A stretch of DNA of 64,000 nt from Gorsachius magnificus (taxonomy: Eukaryota > Chordata > Aves > Pelecaniformes > Ardeidae), in NCBI GenBank assembly GCA_034008185.1, contig CM067081.1:66392054-66456053 (forward strand), read 5' to 3'. Made by a program: the position numbers and the translations under genes. Positions 1 through 12,620 of the stretch are shown here, in pieces. The first letter of the stretch is position 1. Every line of letters starts with the position of its first letter. The notes below the pieces were generated by a model. It worked only from the letters and a program-made list of their open reading frames with translations. It searched no databases and was not told the DNA's origin.

Positions 1-299
1 TGCCCAGCAGCCTACATGTCCTGAAACAGAATACACTTTTATAGAAAATCTGGCTTAGACCTTAAGTCTTCAGAGACTTAAGAGGCATCAGAGCAAAGAA
101 TATGGGCTTCTGAGAAATGCTTTCTTATATACATACACACAGAGACCTCTTAGAAGTCTTCTAGTTCCCAGTGCTGGAGAAAGGCACAGCAGGAACAGAG
201 TTTGCAACTGACATTTTCTTACATAAACTAATATGAGCTAGATATCTGTGCTGTGAGTAAGTCATCTTCTAAGAAACAAAATCATCAGATAACAGGATT

Positions 300-590
300 C
301 GGAGGGTGGGGAAGGGGAATAGATAATGATAGAAAAGACATGAGGCAACAAGGGAAATTCCGACAGAAGGCAAGGAAAATAATTGTCACGAAGGCAGTGG
401 ATAGGTACTGGCAGAGATGCCCACAGAGGCTGTGGGATCTCCACTTTTGGAGATACTCAACATGCTGCTGGACAAGCCCCTGATCAACCAGCTCCAACTA
501 CCAAGTTGGCCCTGATTTGAACTCAGGACTGACCAGGTGGCCTCCAGAAGTCATTGTCAACCTGAATTATTGTTACGATTCTCTGGCATG
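300..590 (+). mobile_element. CR1 LINE fragment, older subfamily, 3' end
   Basis: Non-LTR retrotransposon relic. From about 415 the sequence follows the CR1 ORF2 carboxy-terminal pattern: an AGAGGCTGTGG block, then 'GGATCTCCACTTTTGGAGAT' (the leucine-glutamate module near the end of ORF2). It continues with a 'tggacaagcccctgatcaac' segment and the 3' untranslated part, and fades out near the position where the terminal 'gattctctgg' resembles a decayed CR1 octamer tail. The stretch from 300 to 410 is more degraded but has the expected A-rich, lysine-rich coding feel. It differs from the copies at 4430 and 39937, so it belongs to another CR1 subfamily. Both edges are approximate. No intact coding potential remains. 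Confidence 0.75.
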
Positions 591-2313
591 CTAGAAGAAG
601 GGATTTTAGGTTCTTTTTTCACATATGTGAAATAAATCCCTCCCCCATGACATAAAATAAAAAAGCAGTCCTAGATTTGTTTATACTTCTGAGGTAATCA
701 AGACACACAAAAGGCTCATATATTCATCAGGCAAGCAGTATTTGCCTCAGAAATGTTGCAGTCTGTAGTAGAGACAAAGGCAGGTGACGAGTATGGGGAG
801 AGGAGTAGGTCATAGTATAATATCCAAGCAGGGAAAACCACTCCAGATAATGAGACTACAGTATGACAGCGTGGTTGTTATTTGCACTGCTCATCTATGC
901 AGAGAGAATGGGACACAAAACTCAATGACAGCATATTTATTATCTCTCACGAGGTCTTAAGAAGTAAATACAGCTAAATTGGCTAGACCTATCTCTTTTA
1001 GGACCCAGATATATCATGAAATATTTGGGAAAAGTGAAGAACCATTACAGAGACAAAGACATACATTGTGAGTGCTGCACAGCTTAGTATGATCAACATT
1101 TAGCATTGTGGTCAGTGGCACAAGAAAATGAGAATGAAACTGGGCTTTGGCATATTTCTGCAGTGTAATAATATAACCATTTAAGTGAATAATTATACAT
1201 TGAATTTCTTCATTTAGTTCACTCCAGTTTCAGTCATGCATCATTTAATGTGTGGATTCTATTTCTGAAGGCACTAATTTAACTGAAAGCCTTGATAGAG
1301 GACATTGCTTGTCCTCTTGTTGCAAGCACAAGTTTATAGGGTGTAGGCTGGATTCAAAATATTGATGCTCAAAACTGGTGCACATCACAGAAGCATTACA
1401 ATTATGTTCACACACCAGAGAATTCCCAAAGGTGCCTTCATCTCTGTGACTATACATATGTCTGTGCAGCCAAGCCACAAGTAACACATAGCAGCTAGAC
1501 ATCATGATTCTGTTTAAGCCCTCATGGGCTTTGCAAAATAGATACCCATCTCACCCACTAGGCCCAACCCCAAATGAATTTCAAAAAAAAAAAAAACACA
1601 CTAGTCTAGCACTGGCACGAAACAGATGAATAGCACCCTTCTCCCCTCCTGTCTGAACACTTCTCTGTACGGAAAGCTAGCTTCAGCTCTTTCCTGTATC
1701 TGAAGAGACAAGAGTACGTGTGTTTCACTGCCTAGAAAAGTGACTACCCTCTAAAAGGCAGGGTATTCCGGGAACTGGGGTACCTCTCCATCTCTCCTTT
1801 CCTCCTGAGCATTTCAGTAATTTGGAAATTACCAAGATTTTTTTTTGAGAGAAAGCCAGATAAAAACTCACTAGCTTAGTAATTTGAGCATTGATCCAGA
1901 AAGAGCAATGTGGAATCCATCTAATTCCTTAGTGTGCTGAAGTTTTATATGTCAAGTGGAAAGGTCTCATCAGAAGAGGATGGGACATGACAACCCTGAA
2001 CTCGGTGCCTGGATCCTGCCGTAATTGGAAGGGGTTCAAGCTCCAGCAGGTAGAGAAGAAAATGGAGTGATCTCCTTTCTTATTCTCCCAGACTATTTAG
2101 TAATCAGTTGGTCATTGTCATTGAGTTGATTGGTATTTGTAGGGAAGGATGGGAAAGGAGAAGGATAGGAAAAGGTGCAGTTGCTGCAGAGACTTGATTT
2201 CAGGAGCAGATTCACAGCAGAGACTTAGGGAGCAGTTCTTGGCAGCCCAACATTAAGCCTTCTTGAGAATTGCAGGCTTTCTAAGCAGCTCTTTCTCCTC
2301 GTTTTTGGTGTGG

Positions 2314-2329
2314 TTTTTTTTTTTTTTTT
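2314..2329. repeat. Poly(T) run, 16 bases
   Basis: Uninterrupted run of T on the given strand. There is no adjoining SINE or processed-transcript sequence that I can recognise, so this is a simple homopolymer. Confidence 0.9.
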
Positions 2330-3432
2330 CATCATTTTCTAGCTTAGGTGGCTTCTTGGTCAATTCATCTGCTTCTGCAATAAGGTATGGCCATGCCAGC
2401 CTCTGCCTAAAAAAGGCACACAGCTCAGTATCCTCTGAAGGACACCAAATGAAAGCAAATACTCTTAGGGAACAAAAAATACTTATTGCCAAGAGCAGTC
2501 ATGGATGATTCTCCATTCTTCCATTGAACACAGTTTTTCTTGAAAATTTCTGAGCAGATGAGGCCTTGCTGCAGGCCTGTGTAAGATCCCTGCCCTCTCC
2601 CCCCAGTGCTGCAGTAGCCTGGCTACTTTGAGAAACAGCACTGGGCTGAAGGGCACCCGCTGGCTTCAGCGATCAACACTAACACACCTTGCCTTTTCAC
2701 AGCTTTTAACATACAGCTGTAGGGGAGAACTCAAATGCCCTGCGAAAAGAAGTGTTTTCCTCAAGCAGTGCTTCTCCTCATTTATGACAGTGAAAAGACA
2801 TGCCAAAAGCATAATTCTAAGAATATTAAATACGTGCAGTTAAGTTGGGAAGTCTTGCCTATGTATATTTCTGAACATTGGCAGACAGCACAAGAGAGAT
2901 GGGTTTTAAAGGTTCCGATATCAAAGAATCATTAAAAAAAACAGGACAAGATACAGGGTTTGGCATGAAAGGTGTTTTCATAACTAATGATGCTACTGCA
3001 TTTATCCAAAAGTCTTTGCCTTAAACGTCTTAATAGAAACGATACTGTTCTCCATCTAAAGTTTGTGTAGTCATGCAGTTAAGCCAGTGTTGAAATCAAG
3101 ATGTGTTTCAGATCATCCAAGCAATGTTAATCACTAGAAGATCTCTGAATCACTAGATAAGCTATATTTGACTTCTTTATTCATAGCAAATAGAAGAACA
3201 CTGGAATGCTTTCAAAGACCTAAGCAGCCCATTTTCTCTACTTCAGTCACTACTCACAGACTCTTCACTTAAATATAGGAAACTAATGAAAACTGAAAAG
3301 CAGGAGGGATCACTATTTAAATAACCATACACTAGGGTTTGTACATACCGTTCCTGCTGCCGCCGTTTTGGACAGGATTGGACTATCTGCTTTGGACAGA
3401 ACATGAACTCAGCTGACCTAGAGCTAAACTCA

Positions 3433-3470
3433 CCCAAACTTTACTTAGATTCCCAAACTTTACTTAGATT
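3433..3470. repeat. 19-bp perfect tandem duplication
   Basis: Two adjacent identical 19-base units beginning CCCAAACTTTACTTAG. The lack of divergence points to a recent local duplication or replication slippage. Confidence 0.95.
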
Positions 3471-4429
3471 GAAATCTCAGATTACAATATTATTAAAAAA
3501 CAAACCTACACTTATTCACATTTCATTCTGACCTAATTTCATGCTGTATGGTTAGAGTGAGCAGACACACAGAATCAGCATGGTAACCACTTAAGCGTAT
3601 TACAGTTGATTAACAGGAAGCACAGGTAACTAAACAAAAAAGGAACTAAAAAGTTTTTTTAAAAATCCACATTTAGATGGCAGGCTTCAAGATTGTGGTT
3701 GTATCACGGACATGTCCTTCGGAGAACTCAAAGCCAGTTGAAGCCAATAGCACACTTTATGAGAGGTAAAAGGATAGGAATTAGGAAAGTTGAGAGGGAA
3801 TTTGAGGAGCAGGTATAGAAAGACACAAAATAACACATTATGTAAATTTCTGTGGAGTAGGATGGGTTTGAGAGAATCAGTGGTCCTACTGGGCTCTCAG
3901 GGAATGAAAGGAGCAATAAATGGGGATGAGGACACCACATCCGTTAAATGCTCTTTTTGCTTCAAGCTTGTCAGAGAAAATACCTGTTCTCCTCATGATA
4001 TAAAGGAGAGGCACTGTCAGAAATAAAAGCTTTTGAGATTTTCTTTAAAGAGCTTTTAGAACAAAATACTTTAATTAGTCTTGAGCCACCAAAGAACCAA
4101 GACTTGATTCATGAAGGCATTAGTGGTGTTTAATTGGTGCCTCCTCACCACTCTCAGGAAGAAGTAGTCCAAACTTTAGACCCTTACAGCTTTGCTCCAT
4201 GGGGTGTGCTGGGGGCTCTGGATATTGTGCAAGTAAAATCCCTGGTCCTGAACATTCTGAGGTCCTCAGCACTTCGCTGTGCTTTTTATGAGAAAGTTGT
4301 TCCTTGATCACACCCTTTGCTGACCCTTTGCTTCATCTTCTAAATTCAACACCTGGCATGGGCCACCTCAGGACAGACTTTCAGGCAGCATGGGCCACCA
4401 GGACTGTGGTTAGACTAAGGAAATATCTC

Positions 4430-6069
4430 TGTTCTTCTGATGTATCAGAAGGGGACAGAGAGCAGAATGAAGCCCCCATAATCCAAGGGGAAATGGTTAG
4501 TGACCTGCTGCACCACTTAGACACACACAAGTCTATGAGGCCAGATGGGATCCACCCACGGATACTGAAAGAACTGGCAAAAGGGATCACCAAGCGACTT
4601 CCCACCATTTCTCAGCAGTCCTGGCTGACCGGGATGTGCCAGTTGACTGGAGATTAGCAAATGTGATGTCCATCTACAAGAAGCGCCAGAAGGCGGATCC
4701 AGGGAACTACAGACCTGTCAGTCTGACCTCAGTGCTGGGGAAAGTTAAGGAGCAGATCAGCTTGAGTGCCATCATGCAGCAGGTAGAGGACAACCAGGTG
4801 ATCAGGCCCAGGCAGCATCGGTTTATGAAAGGCAGGTCCTGCTTGGCTGACCTGATCTCCTTCTATGACAAGGTGATCCACTTAATGGATGAGGGAAAGG
4901 CTGTGGATATTGCTTAACATTTAGGCTTTAGTAAAGCCTTTGACACTGTTTCCCACAGCATTGTCCTGGAGAAACTGGCTGCTCTTGGCTTGGACAGGTG
5001 TACTCTTTGTTGGGTAAAAAACTGGCTGGGTGGCCAGGCCTCAAGAGTGGTGGTGAATGGAGTTAAATCCAGTTGGTGGCTGGTCCCAAGTGGTATTCCC
5101 CAGGGCTCAGTGTTGGGGCCAGTTCTGTTAACATCTTTATCAATGATAGGGACAAAGGGATCAAGTGCACCTTCAGTAAGTTTGCAGATAAAACCAAGTT
5201 GGGTGGGAGTGTCGACCTGCTTGAGGGGAGATAGGCTCTACAGAGGGATCTGGACAGGCTGGATCAATGGGCCGAGGCCAACTGTATGAGGTTCAAGAAG
5301 GCCGAGTGCTGGATCCTGTACTTGGGTCACAACAACTCCACACAACGCTACAGGCTTGGAGAAGAGTGGCTGGAGAGCTTCCCAGCAGAAAAGGACCTGG
5401 GGGTGTTAGTCAACAGCTGGCTGAATATGAGCCAACAGTGTGCCCAGGTGGCCAAGAAGGCCAACAGCATCCTGGCTTGTATCAGAAATAATGTGACCAG
5501 CAGGATCAGGGAAACGATCATCCCCCTTTACTCTGCACTGGTGAGCCTGCTCCTCAAATGTTGTGTTCAGTTTTGGGCCCCTCACTACAAGAAGGATGTT
5601 GAGGTGCTGGAGCATGTCCAAAGAAGGGCAACAAAGTTGGTGAAGGGTCTGAAGCACAAGTCTTACGAGGAGAGGCTGAGGGAACTGGGGTTGTTTAGTC
5701 TGAAGAAGAGGAGGCTCAGGGGAGACCTTATCTCCCTCTACAACTGCCTGACAGGAGGGGGTAGTGAGGTGGGTGTTGGTCTCTTCTCCTAGGTAACAAG
5801 TGACAGGACAAGATGAAATTACCTCAAGTTGCACCAGGGGAGGTTTAGATTGGATATTAGGAAAAATTTCTTCACCAGAAGGGTTGTCAAGCATTGGAAC
5901 GGGCTGCCCAGGGAAGTGGGGTCTCCACCCCTGGAGGTATTTAAAAGATGTGTAGATACGGTGTTTAGGGACATGGTTTAGTGGTGGACTTGGAAGTGCT
6001 AGGTTAATGGTTCGACTTGATGATCTTAAAGGTCTTTTCCAACCTAAAAGATTCTATGATTCTATGATT
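4430..6069 (+). mobile_element. CR1 LINE, young avian type, 5'-truncated (about 1.64 kb)
   Basis: CR1 retrotransposon covering the reverse transcriptase half of ORF2 and the short 3' untranslated region. It ends in two and a half copies of the terminal octamer (ATTCTATG-type) at 6050-6069. The 3' signature 'gatgatcttaaaggtctttt' precedes the tail. The 5' edge at about 4430 is where the match to CR1 ORF2 begins; full CR1 is about 4.5 kb, so this is an ordinary 5'-truncated insertion. CR1 usually makes no clear target-site duplications, and none are visible. It is the largest and best preserved mobile element in the window. Confidence 0.95.
4439..5890 (+). pseudogene. CR1 ORF2 reverse transcriptase, broken
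   Basis: Partial ORF2 product of CR1: the reverse transcriptase domain and its carboxy-terminal extension, which would copy CR1 RNA at a nicked target. Recognisable blocks in order are PDGIHPRILKEL (about 4546), VPVDWRLANV (about 4637), GNYRPVSLTSVLGK (about 4702), the motif-A region ending FSKAFDTVSH (about 4927), GIPQGSVLGPVL (about 5092), a motif-C remnant FADKT (5181-5195), and the tail [17 protein letters not shown] to [11 protein letters not shown] (5526-5750). The frame is broken near 4640 and 5130 and by stops TAA at 4915-4917 and TAG at 5232-5234. The motif-A aspartate codon reads GGC (Gly, 4924-4926), and the second aspartate of motif C reads AAA (Lys, 5190-5192). It cannot be active. 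Confidence 0.93.
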
Positions 6070-9000
6070 TGATATCGAGAAGAAGCTCTATTTTTGTACT
6101 GGCTGATTGACTGACACTAGGATGAGCTTTCAGCCTATGAGAGAGACATGTCATGAGATTTTTTTGAGACAAAAGCAGTTCAGAAAAGTATGTAGACTGA
6201 GGGACGCCTACTCAATATCAGACTCATCTGCTGAACCACCTCGTGGCTGATCAGGGATTTTAGCAATTCAGAATCTGGCACGTCCATTTCAGATCAGACT
6301 ATACAACCCCCTGCTGCTGCCTGTGTTTCCAGTTTAATTCACTCTAATGTGATTTCAAACCCGGGGGAAAAAAAAGCTAGAACTCTGTTTCTTATTGAAT
6401 AAACAAACCTTGTTTATTCTTTGTCTGGGTCACTTTGGTGCTATTTGGATCTCTCTGGTCCCTTGATTTCAGTGGGTGCTGAGTTCTTCCCAGGGGGGTC
6501 TGAGCCCACTGCAGATTCAGCTCCCACCACAGCATACCAAATGCTGGATAAAAGCATTTTTATTTTCTTAACATGCACCCCTGGTGGAGTTTCCTTCCTC
6601 TTGGTTTGTAAGGGGGTGATGGTTGCAGGTTTTTTACTTCTCTGTCAGGAAGAGGGAGGAAGCATTCGGTGCTCAGTATTGTTTTCACCGTGTCATCTCA
6701 TTTATGCCGTCAGCGTGTCTGCTTGCTCCCGTGAGGCTGGTCATTTGGTGATCCTTTTGAAGGCGACCCGGGCAGCAGAGTCTCTCCTTCAGTTCAAGTA
6801 TTTCACCTCTTCCTCTTCGTTGCTAAACAAAGAGCCTGTGCTTCATCAGTGAACACAACAAAACAGTTGTCTGCCCACGGTGTGAACCGTTTCTTTTGAC
6901 TGGTGATGTATGCAAATCCAATGTCCTATTTTTTTCAGTAGAAATTATGTTTTATCGTTTTAAGTTGCTGCAATATTTTTAAGAGTTGCATAATCTTTCT
7001 ATACTCCCCGTTTCAGTGAAATGTCCCGAAATTTCCAATATTGAAATAAAATTGTGTGATGGAAATTGATACAGATGTGTGTCTGAATGTGTTACAGAAA
7101 TAAATATCAGTGGAGGTCTGTGTTACGTAAAAAAAAGAAATTCACTCTCCGGTCTGAATAACTCAAGTGCCCTACGAGAGTGTTCAGCAGTGAAAGACAG
7201 TGACAGTCAGGTTTGTTTCCTTTATCTTCCCCCTGTCAATATTTGCACTTAGGTGCAGAAACAAGTTTCTTATGTCTTCTTTATCATCGGTGCTGCTTCT
7301 GTTTACTCTCTGCTGATAGTTCAGAGCTTTTGAAGTTATGGGCATCCTTGTTTCCTCACATCAACTGACAGCTTCATGAAGCAGTCTATGAATTGCCATT
7401 GGGAGTAAATCATCTCAAATACCACTGCACCTCATCCTGATTCTGCTGGGAACAAGCTGCTAGCTCTTGATTTCTCAGTTGTCAGCTTTGGCAACGGTAC
7501 TTACCGAGACAGCTGGTAATTCCTTCCTTCCCCAGAATTTCTCATGGGCATTGGTTTCTGGGGATACCTGATTTCCTACCTGATACCTCAGGAAGATCTT
7601 TACTTTCAGAAGTGTGGTTTTAAGTTGAAAATTAGCCTTTTTTTTTTTTTTTTTTTGCTGTGTGTTGGTGAAATTGCCAGGGTGAAGACCAGATAAAGTA
7701 GGGAGCACAGCCTAAAAACTAACTCAAAAAACTCAATTTGTTACAGAAAGAAGTCTGAACTTCCGTTCTGGTAAGCAAGTAAATCAATAAATAATAAAAA
7801 TAATGTTTACAAGGTTATAAATAGGTTCCAAAGTAAACACTCCATTAAGATGAATGGTACAGTTTGCAGTCCTCTTAGAACTATTGATTCAGTCTGGATG
7901 CCTGTAGATTCATGAAAATAGCACTGCAGCATCCACGTTTTAGAAGGTTTTCTTTCTACCAAGAAATGCTATCTTTCACAACAAAACAAAAGTTTAAAAT
8001 GGTACAAGGCAATTGTCAGAAGCTGCTGCACATATTTTCAGCTTTATGTTATTAAATAGTGAGAGTTTTCTTTCCCAGTAATAAGATTCTGCCACTTAAG
8101 TAATAGTAACAACTAAAAAAAAATTAAAATTAAATCAACTTAGAAGAAGAAAAGTGGTCCTATTTAACAGTACAGTCTCACTCTATGAGATGCCACCTCG
8201 TGAGCAGTTTTGAGAACATTCTGTTGATGACAGGTATTCGTACCTTCATTTTTATGCATACAACCTCCTCCTTATTCATGTTACCTGCGGAATATCAGAA
8301 TCTATTGATTAGAAGAGTTGTTCCTTAATAGGAAATTGGTTTTTTAACAAAAGATAGAATCTTGTGTCCAAAAACTCATTAAAAAGTTGTGGGTGTTTTT
8401 GTTTAGCATTAAATGTGATATTGCTATCTATTGGAAATAGAGTTCTAAATGAGCCACTTTTCCATCATCAATTAGATGAATGTTTCATGTGCAACCATTA
8501 TCACTGTGGACCTAAAGCCAGGCAAGATGAATACAGCCATTTTATTCTGTTACTGCCCACACAAATGCCCTCCAATTACAAGTTCCTTTTTTGTAATCCT
8601 CCCTACCAGCAATAAAATGTATCACAGAAAGGTTATAGATAGTCATTTCCAAACCCACAATTTTTCTCACAGAGCATGAACTTCAGGAGCTTGTGGAACC
8701 TCCTTTTGTCCATCACAGTCCTTAATGGAGACAAATTCTGAAGTGACAGGATCTATCATTGAGTCAATTGTTTCTATTGGTGCTAGACCATCTCTCCTTA
8801 TAATTTGATCACATTGGCATATTGTTTATCATCTAGATTTCACATAGATATACAGGGAGGGTCTTCAAAGGACCAGAATGTCTTTTTCTGGATGAAAAAA
8901 ATTGAGATTGCAAACAAGATACGACTGATGACAACTTTTTATGTAATGAAATCTAACCAGAGATCCCTTGAATTGGACAACAATGACAAGAGATTGTAAC

Positions 9001-11139
9001 AAAATGGAAGCATGACAGACCACCTTCTGAGATCTCCTGGGGGGTGTTTAGGTTGCAGACTGTGATGGGGAGGTCTGTCTTTCACACGGAACTAAATAAA
9101 TTTACACGATCACTGTAATATTTTGTAATGTCTCATATTCTCAAATGGTTTTCAGAAGCACACTACTCTCAGGTTTCTCTACCTGGATCTAATTCTGCTC
9201 CTGTGAAATGTACCCATCCTAAGTTTATTCTTGGTACCTCTTCTATGGTTTTGCGTGTAGTGTTGCCTCCTGCTAGAATGTGTATAAATCTGGTCTAGCA
9301 GTGCCAGTGTTCTCACACAATCCACATGGCTTGAATAAAAGGTTGGTCATTTCCTGATGAGCTGTGCTTTTGTTTATAAATGTCAGCATTATTCTTCCAT
9401 ATGTGATTGATTCAATGGGTCTTACTCAAAAAGAAGACTGCAGGCATAAAGCTAGTTTGTTCACGAACGTAAAGTATTGACTACAATATGGTCTTAGGCA
9501 GGAATGAGAGTGCTCAGCCAATGGAGTGGAAGGAACACAAGGCCACTCCCTTCTGCTGCAAGATAGACAGGTTTGAGCTAATTGCTAAATCACTGGTTTA
9601 GATTTCTACTGGTAGATATCCAGCTTTCATAGGAATACTACTGCATCTTGAGCAGTGATCAAAATTTGTGGGCTGTCAGATTTTTCTCTGCTAATTCACA
9701 GAACACCTGAGCAGCACACACAGTGGGTTTGTGGCTGGAGCTGAGCTGTTACCACCTGGTTTAATGTAACCATTAATTGTCTTTAAATGTCATATCTTGA
9801 TGTCCCTTCTGTGCTGCAATTTTTCTTTGAAAAATGTAATTCAGTACTAAGGAACCCTTCTCTGCTTTATAAATTCTACTGAAAATTTTGGTTTAAAGCC
9901 AACAATGTTTAGGTTTGCGCTGTTTTGAAGCAGGTTAAGAGACAAAATTTATAGTTAGCGTATGTTATTCAAGTCATTCACCTTATATTTCCTGAGTTTA
10001 TTTGTGAGTCAAGTAACCACACCTTAAAAAGACATGTCTTTGGTTTGCAAGTCTGATTGTCTCACAGAATTATAAGTGTGTGGATTCAGCTGTACGAAAG
10101 AGTCTTCTCATTGTCTCATATCTCTTTCATCCGGTCTAGAATTAAAGCAGAAGAGAGGAATGGTCTTGTCTACTTACATGGACTATCTCACTGGCAATAT
10201 ACTGGAGGACATTCCAGTAGTATTTATTGAACTATATACTATACTGCTTCTCAACATTTGTCCAGAATCGTATAGTCTGTCTATCACATGTGGTCCATGA
10301 GCCCCATCTGTGTGAACCCAGTGGTTTTCCTCATCAATTCCATTAAGTTCTGGTGGTTCGGATGCCAAATATTACCATTATCATAAGGCAAATGCCTTTC
10401 TGTGTGGAAATAGCACTGGTACGGTAAGAATTAAATTGGGGCATCTTGAATATACTCAACAAAAGGAGGCATGCTCCCTAAGAGAGTTTGCCTTTTTAAT
10501 CTATAATCTGAATCGCCATTTCTGTTCTAAAAAGTTCTCTTTAAAAGCTTGCACTGGCTGGCTTTACAAAACAGAGCAGTTCCTGTCCATCTGCCTGGTA
10601 AAGGCAGGCAGAGGCACTGCTGGAGAACAGGGCAAGCAGACCCTTGGCATGGAGCTCTCTGGGACTGACAAATTTCTACTGCGTAATGGAAAGTTTGGCA
10701 GATCTTCCTAGTGGAAGAATAAGGAAGAACTTTGGAAGGAATCCTCATGAAGATGTCCTTCCCCTAGGGACCCTGCTAGCAGTTTTCTCAGCTTCTGGTT
10801 ATTTTTTAAAGTATGCTGATAAGGAAGTCATTATGGGGATCATGTAGATGTGAACACTGTGTTCCGCTAATGGAACTTCAAGGATGTTGTTTTGCATCTT
10901 GCCTAAGAGGCCAAATACATCAACTTTATAATATACTCAATCTGTAAAAGCATTTGTCCTTAAAACTCCAGTCTCCTAACAAAGACAGGTCTCCTCTTAA
11001 TGGAATCAATTAGTAGAGTTCAACATACCAGCAAATGAGAGCAAACAAAGCCAAACAAAATCCTTTTCTGCTTTAGATTTTTTTTTTAACGAAACCTGTT
11101 GGCTCTTGCCTTTCAGACCCATCCCCCTTTACTTGCTGC
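6070..11139. other. Non-coding stretch, no gene seen
   Basis: Mostly A+T-rich unique sequence. AATAAA-like words occur (for example near 6396) without a supporting gene or LTR. A 19-T run lies at 7638-7656. The open frame of 143 codons at 6421-6852 has no recognisable domain and I treat it as chance. No repeat family could be assigned. Confidence 0.55.
7638..7656. repeat. Poly(T) run, 19 bases
   Basis: Uninterrupted T run. Read on the minus strand it would be a poly(A), but the sequence on its low-T side resembles no SINE or processed mRNA that I know. Confidence 0.9.
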
Positions 11140-11300
11140 TTGTTTCACTGCCATAATGTCTAAATTAATGATGTGTTTGGCAGTTGGACAACTGATCCAA
11201 TTGGCTGCAATGTCACAGTTTGAAAATGCTCATCAGTCCTGCAGCCTACTCAATTTTTTATGATTGACATTAACGCAACCATTGAACAGTGTCCATGCTC
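11140..11300. promoter_or_regulatory. Candidate conserved enhancer-like element
   Basis: A block free of recognisable repeats. TTTTATGATTGACATTAA-type sequence spans about 11256-11273, and its core TGATTGACA (11261-11269) is the PBX/MEIS-type composite site. The TTTTATG just before it resembles posterior HOX sites. Nearby are an AATTAATGA word (about 11163) and CCAATTGGC (about 11198). Regulatory activity is inferred from motif clustering only; alignment to other vertebrates would decide. Confidence 0.3.
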
Positions 11301-11639
11301 CTGCTCTCTCCACACACTCAGCACACAAACAACAGCATTTACATTAATGTGGTGAATATACAGTCATGCTCATTGAGTATGGAGAGCTCCATTGCAGAGG
11401 AGTGGGGAGAGAATCATCACTGGATGAACAGTGACTGTGCAGCTGACTCTGGGAGCCCAGCCTGGTGTTGCACAATCCCTTCTAGAATACGGCAGGATAC
11501 ATTTTTAGAGGGGGAGATCTCTTAAGTGGGCAAGCTAGCATAATTGCATTTCTAACTACTTGGCTGGAGCAAGAAGGCAGAAAAAACAAAGCTATTCATA
11601 TCGAAGTCTTTCTGGCACTGACTCAACAAAAGGATTTGC
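11301..11639. other. Non-coding stretch, nothing recognised
   Basis: Short frames only. This is a spacer between the enhancer-like block and the ancient CR1 relic. Confidence 0.5.
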
Positions 11640-12620
11640 ATGCCTTGCAGCGCTAGAATGGACATTCCTCTCTTCCACCATCCAGATTATTAATGACAGT
11701 ATCAGGTAGCACAATAACCAGGATAGAATCCTGTGAAAGTCCACACAATTTAGCCTTCCATTTTGACAGTGAAACATCACTAACTACTCTCTAAGTACCA
11801 TTTTCAAACTCATTTTATACATACCCATTAATTTTTTTGTCTATACAATTTTTTCCTTTGCTTGCTTATGTAAATGTCATGTGAGACAGTGTCAGAAGTT
11901 TTACTAAGATCAAGAAAAATAGCATCTGTTGTTTCTCCTTAGTGAGCAAGGTCTGTTACCCACTTGGAGAAAGAAATTATATTTGTTTCCTATTGTTTGC
12001 TCTTGGCAAATCAGCGGTGAGTGTTCCTCATCTCCTTACTTCTCAGGTGCTTAGAAATATTTTATTTGATTGCTCATTTTTTTAGAAATTGAAGGTGGTC
12101 TATAATTTCTCAGCACCATTTCTTTTAAAGATAGAAACCGTGGTTGTCCAGAGACAATTTCCTGGCAGTTCATTCACCCTTCCCAAGTTCTTAAAGATAA
12201 CTATGAACAGCCATAAGATTTCGTCAGTTCTTTAAGCACCCTTGGAGGAAATTCATCTGGCTTAGCTGCTTGAAAATCTCTCATTTATGTTCCTTCTCTT
12301 TAAGAGGCTGAGATCTTACTTACCGTTCTGTGGCTGGAATGACTTGTACTACTTGCCACCTCAAAACCGGACTCTTTAATAAAGGGCAATGTAGAAAAAC
12401 TTATTTCACTGTATTTTCCTAGAAGGAATCTCTAACATATAAGCGCTAATGTCATAGGCATTAGAGCTAAAAGCATTTTCCCCTAAGGTCAAGTAGAAAA
12501 ATCTTGGGAAATAAACAAATTCATATTTTCCCCTTTTAGTTCTTTATCCTTCATTCTGCAGTGATTTTTTTCTTGAACTTCCAGTATGGCTACACATTCG
12601 CAGCAGTATTTTCAAGAATA
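11640..12620 (-). mobile_element. Ancient CR1-like LINE relic, RT core
   Basis: Highly decayed CR1 ORF2 in antisense. Reading the given strand, 11870-12300 keeps the order of landmarks typical of an inverted CR1. First come an 'agaagttttactaagatcaag' block (the antisense motif-A region) and a 'gacttgcc/gagtgttcctcat' type segment. Then follow the 'cacccttggaggaaattcatctgg' block, which is antisense to the P-D-G-hydrophobic-PR-LKEL region, and a long 5'-ward tail to about 12620. Roughly one base in four or more has changed, so no frame survives. Edges are uncertain, especially the right one. It represents a much older CR1 lineage than the copy at 4430. Confidence 0.7.

Larger units (their letters stand above)
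591..4429. other. Unique non-coding stretch, no gene seen
   Basis: A+T-rich unique sequence with only short chance frames. It contains a 16-T run at 2314-2329 and a short tandem duplication at 3433-3470, listed separately. I see no splice-flanked exon, RNA gene or recognisable repeat family here. Confidence 0.6.

Noticed and set aside
5406..5894. 162-codon minus-strand open frame
   Set aside because: It is the antisense shadow of CR1 ORF2.
6370..6850. Possible LTR or gene 3' end suggested by GAATAAACAAA near 6396 and a 143-codon frame
   Set aside because: No TG...CA boundaries, target duplications or paired LTR, and no recognisable coding domain.
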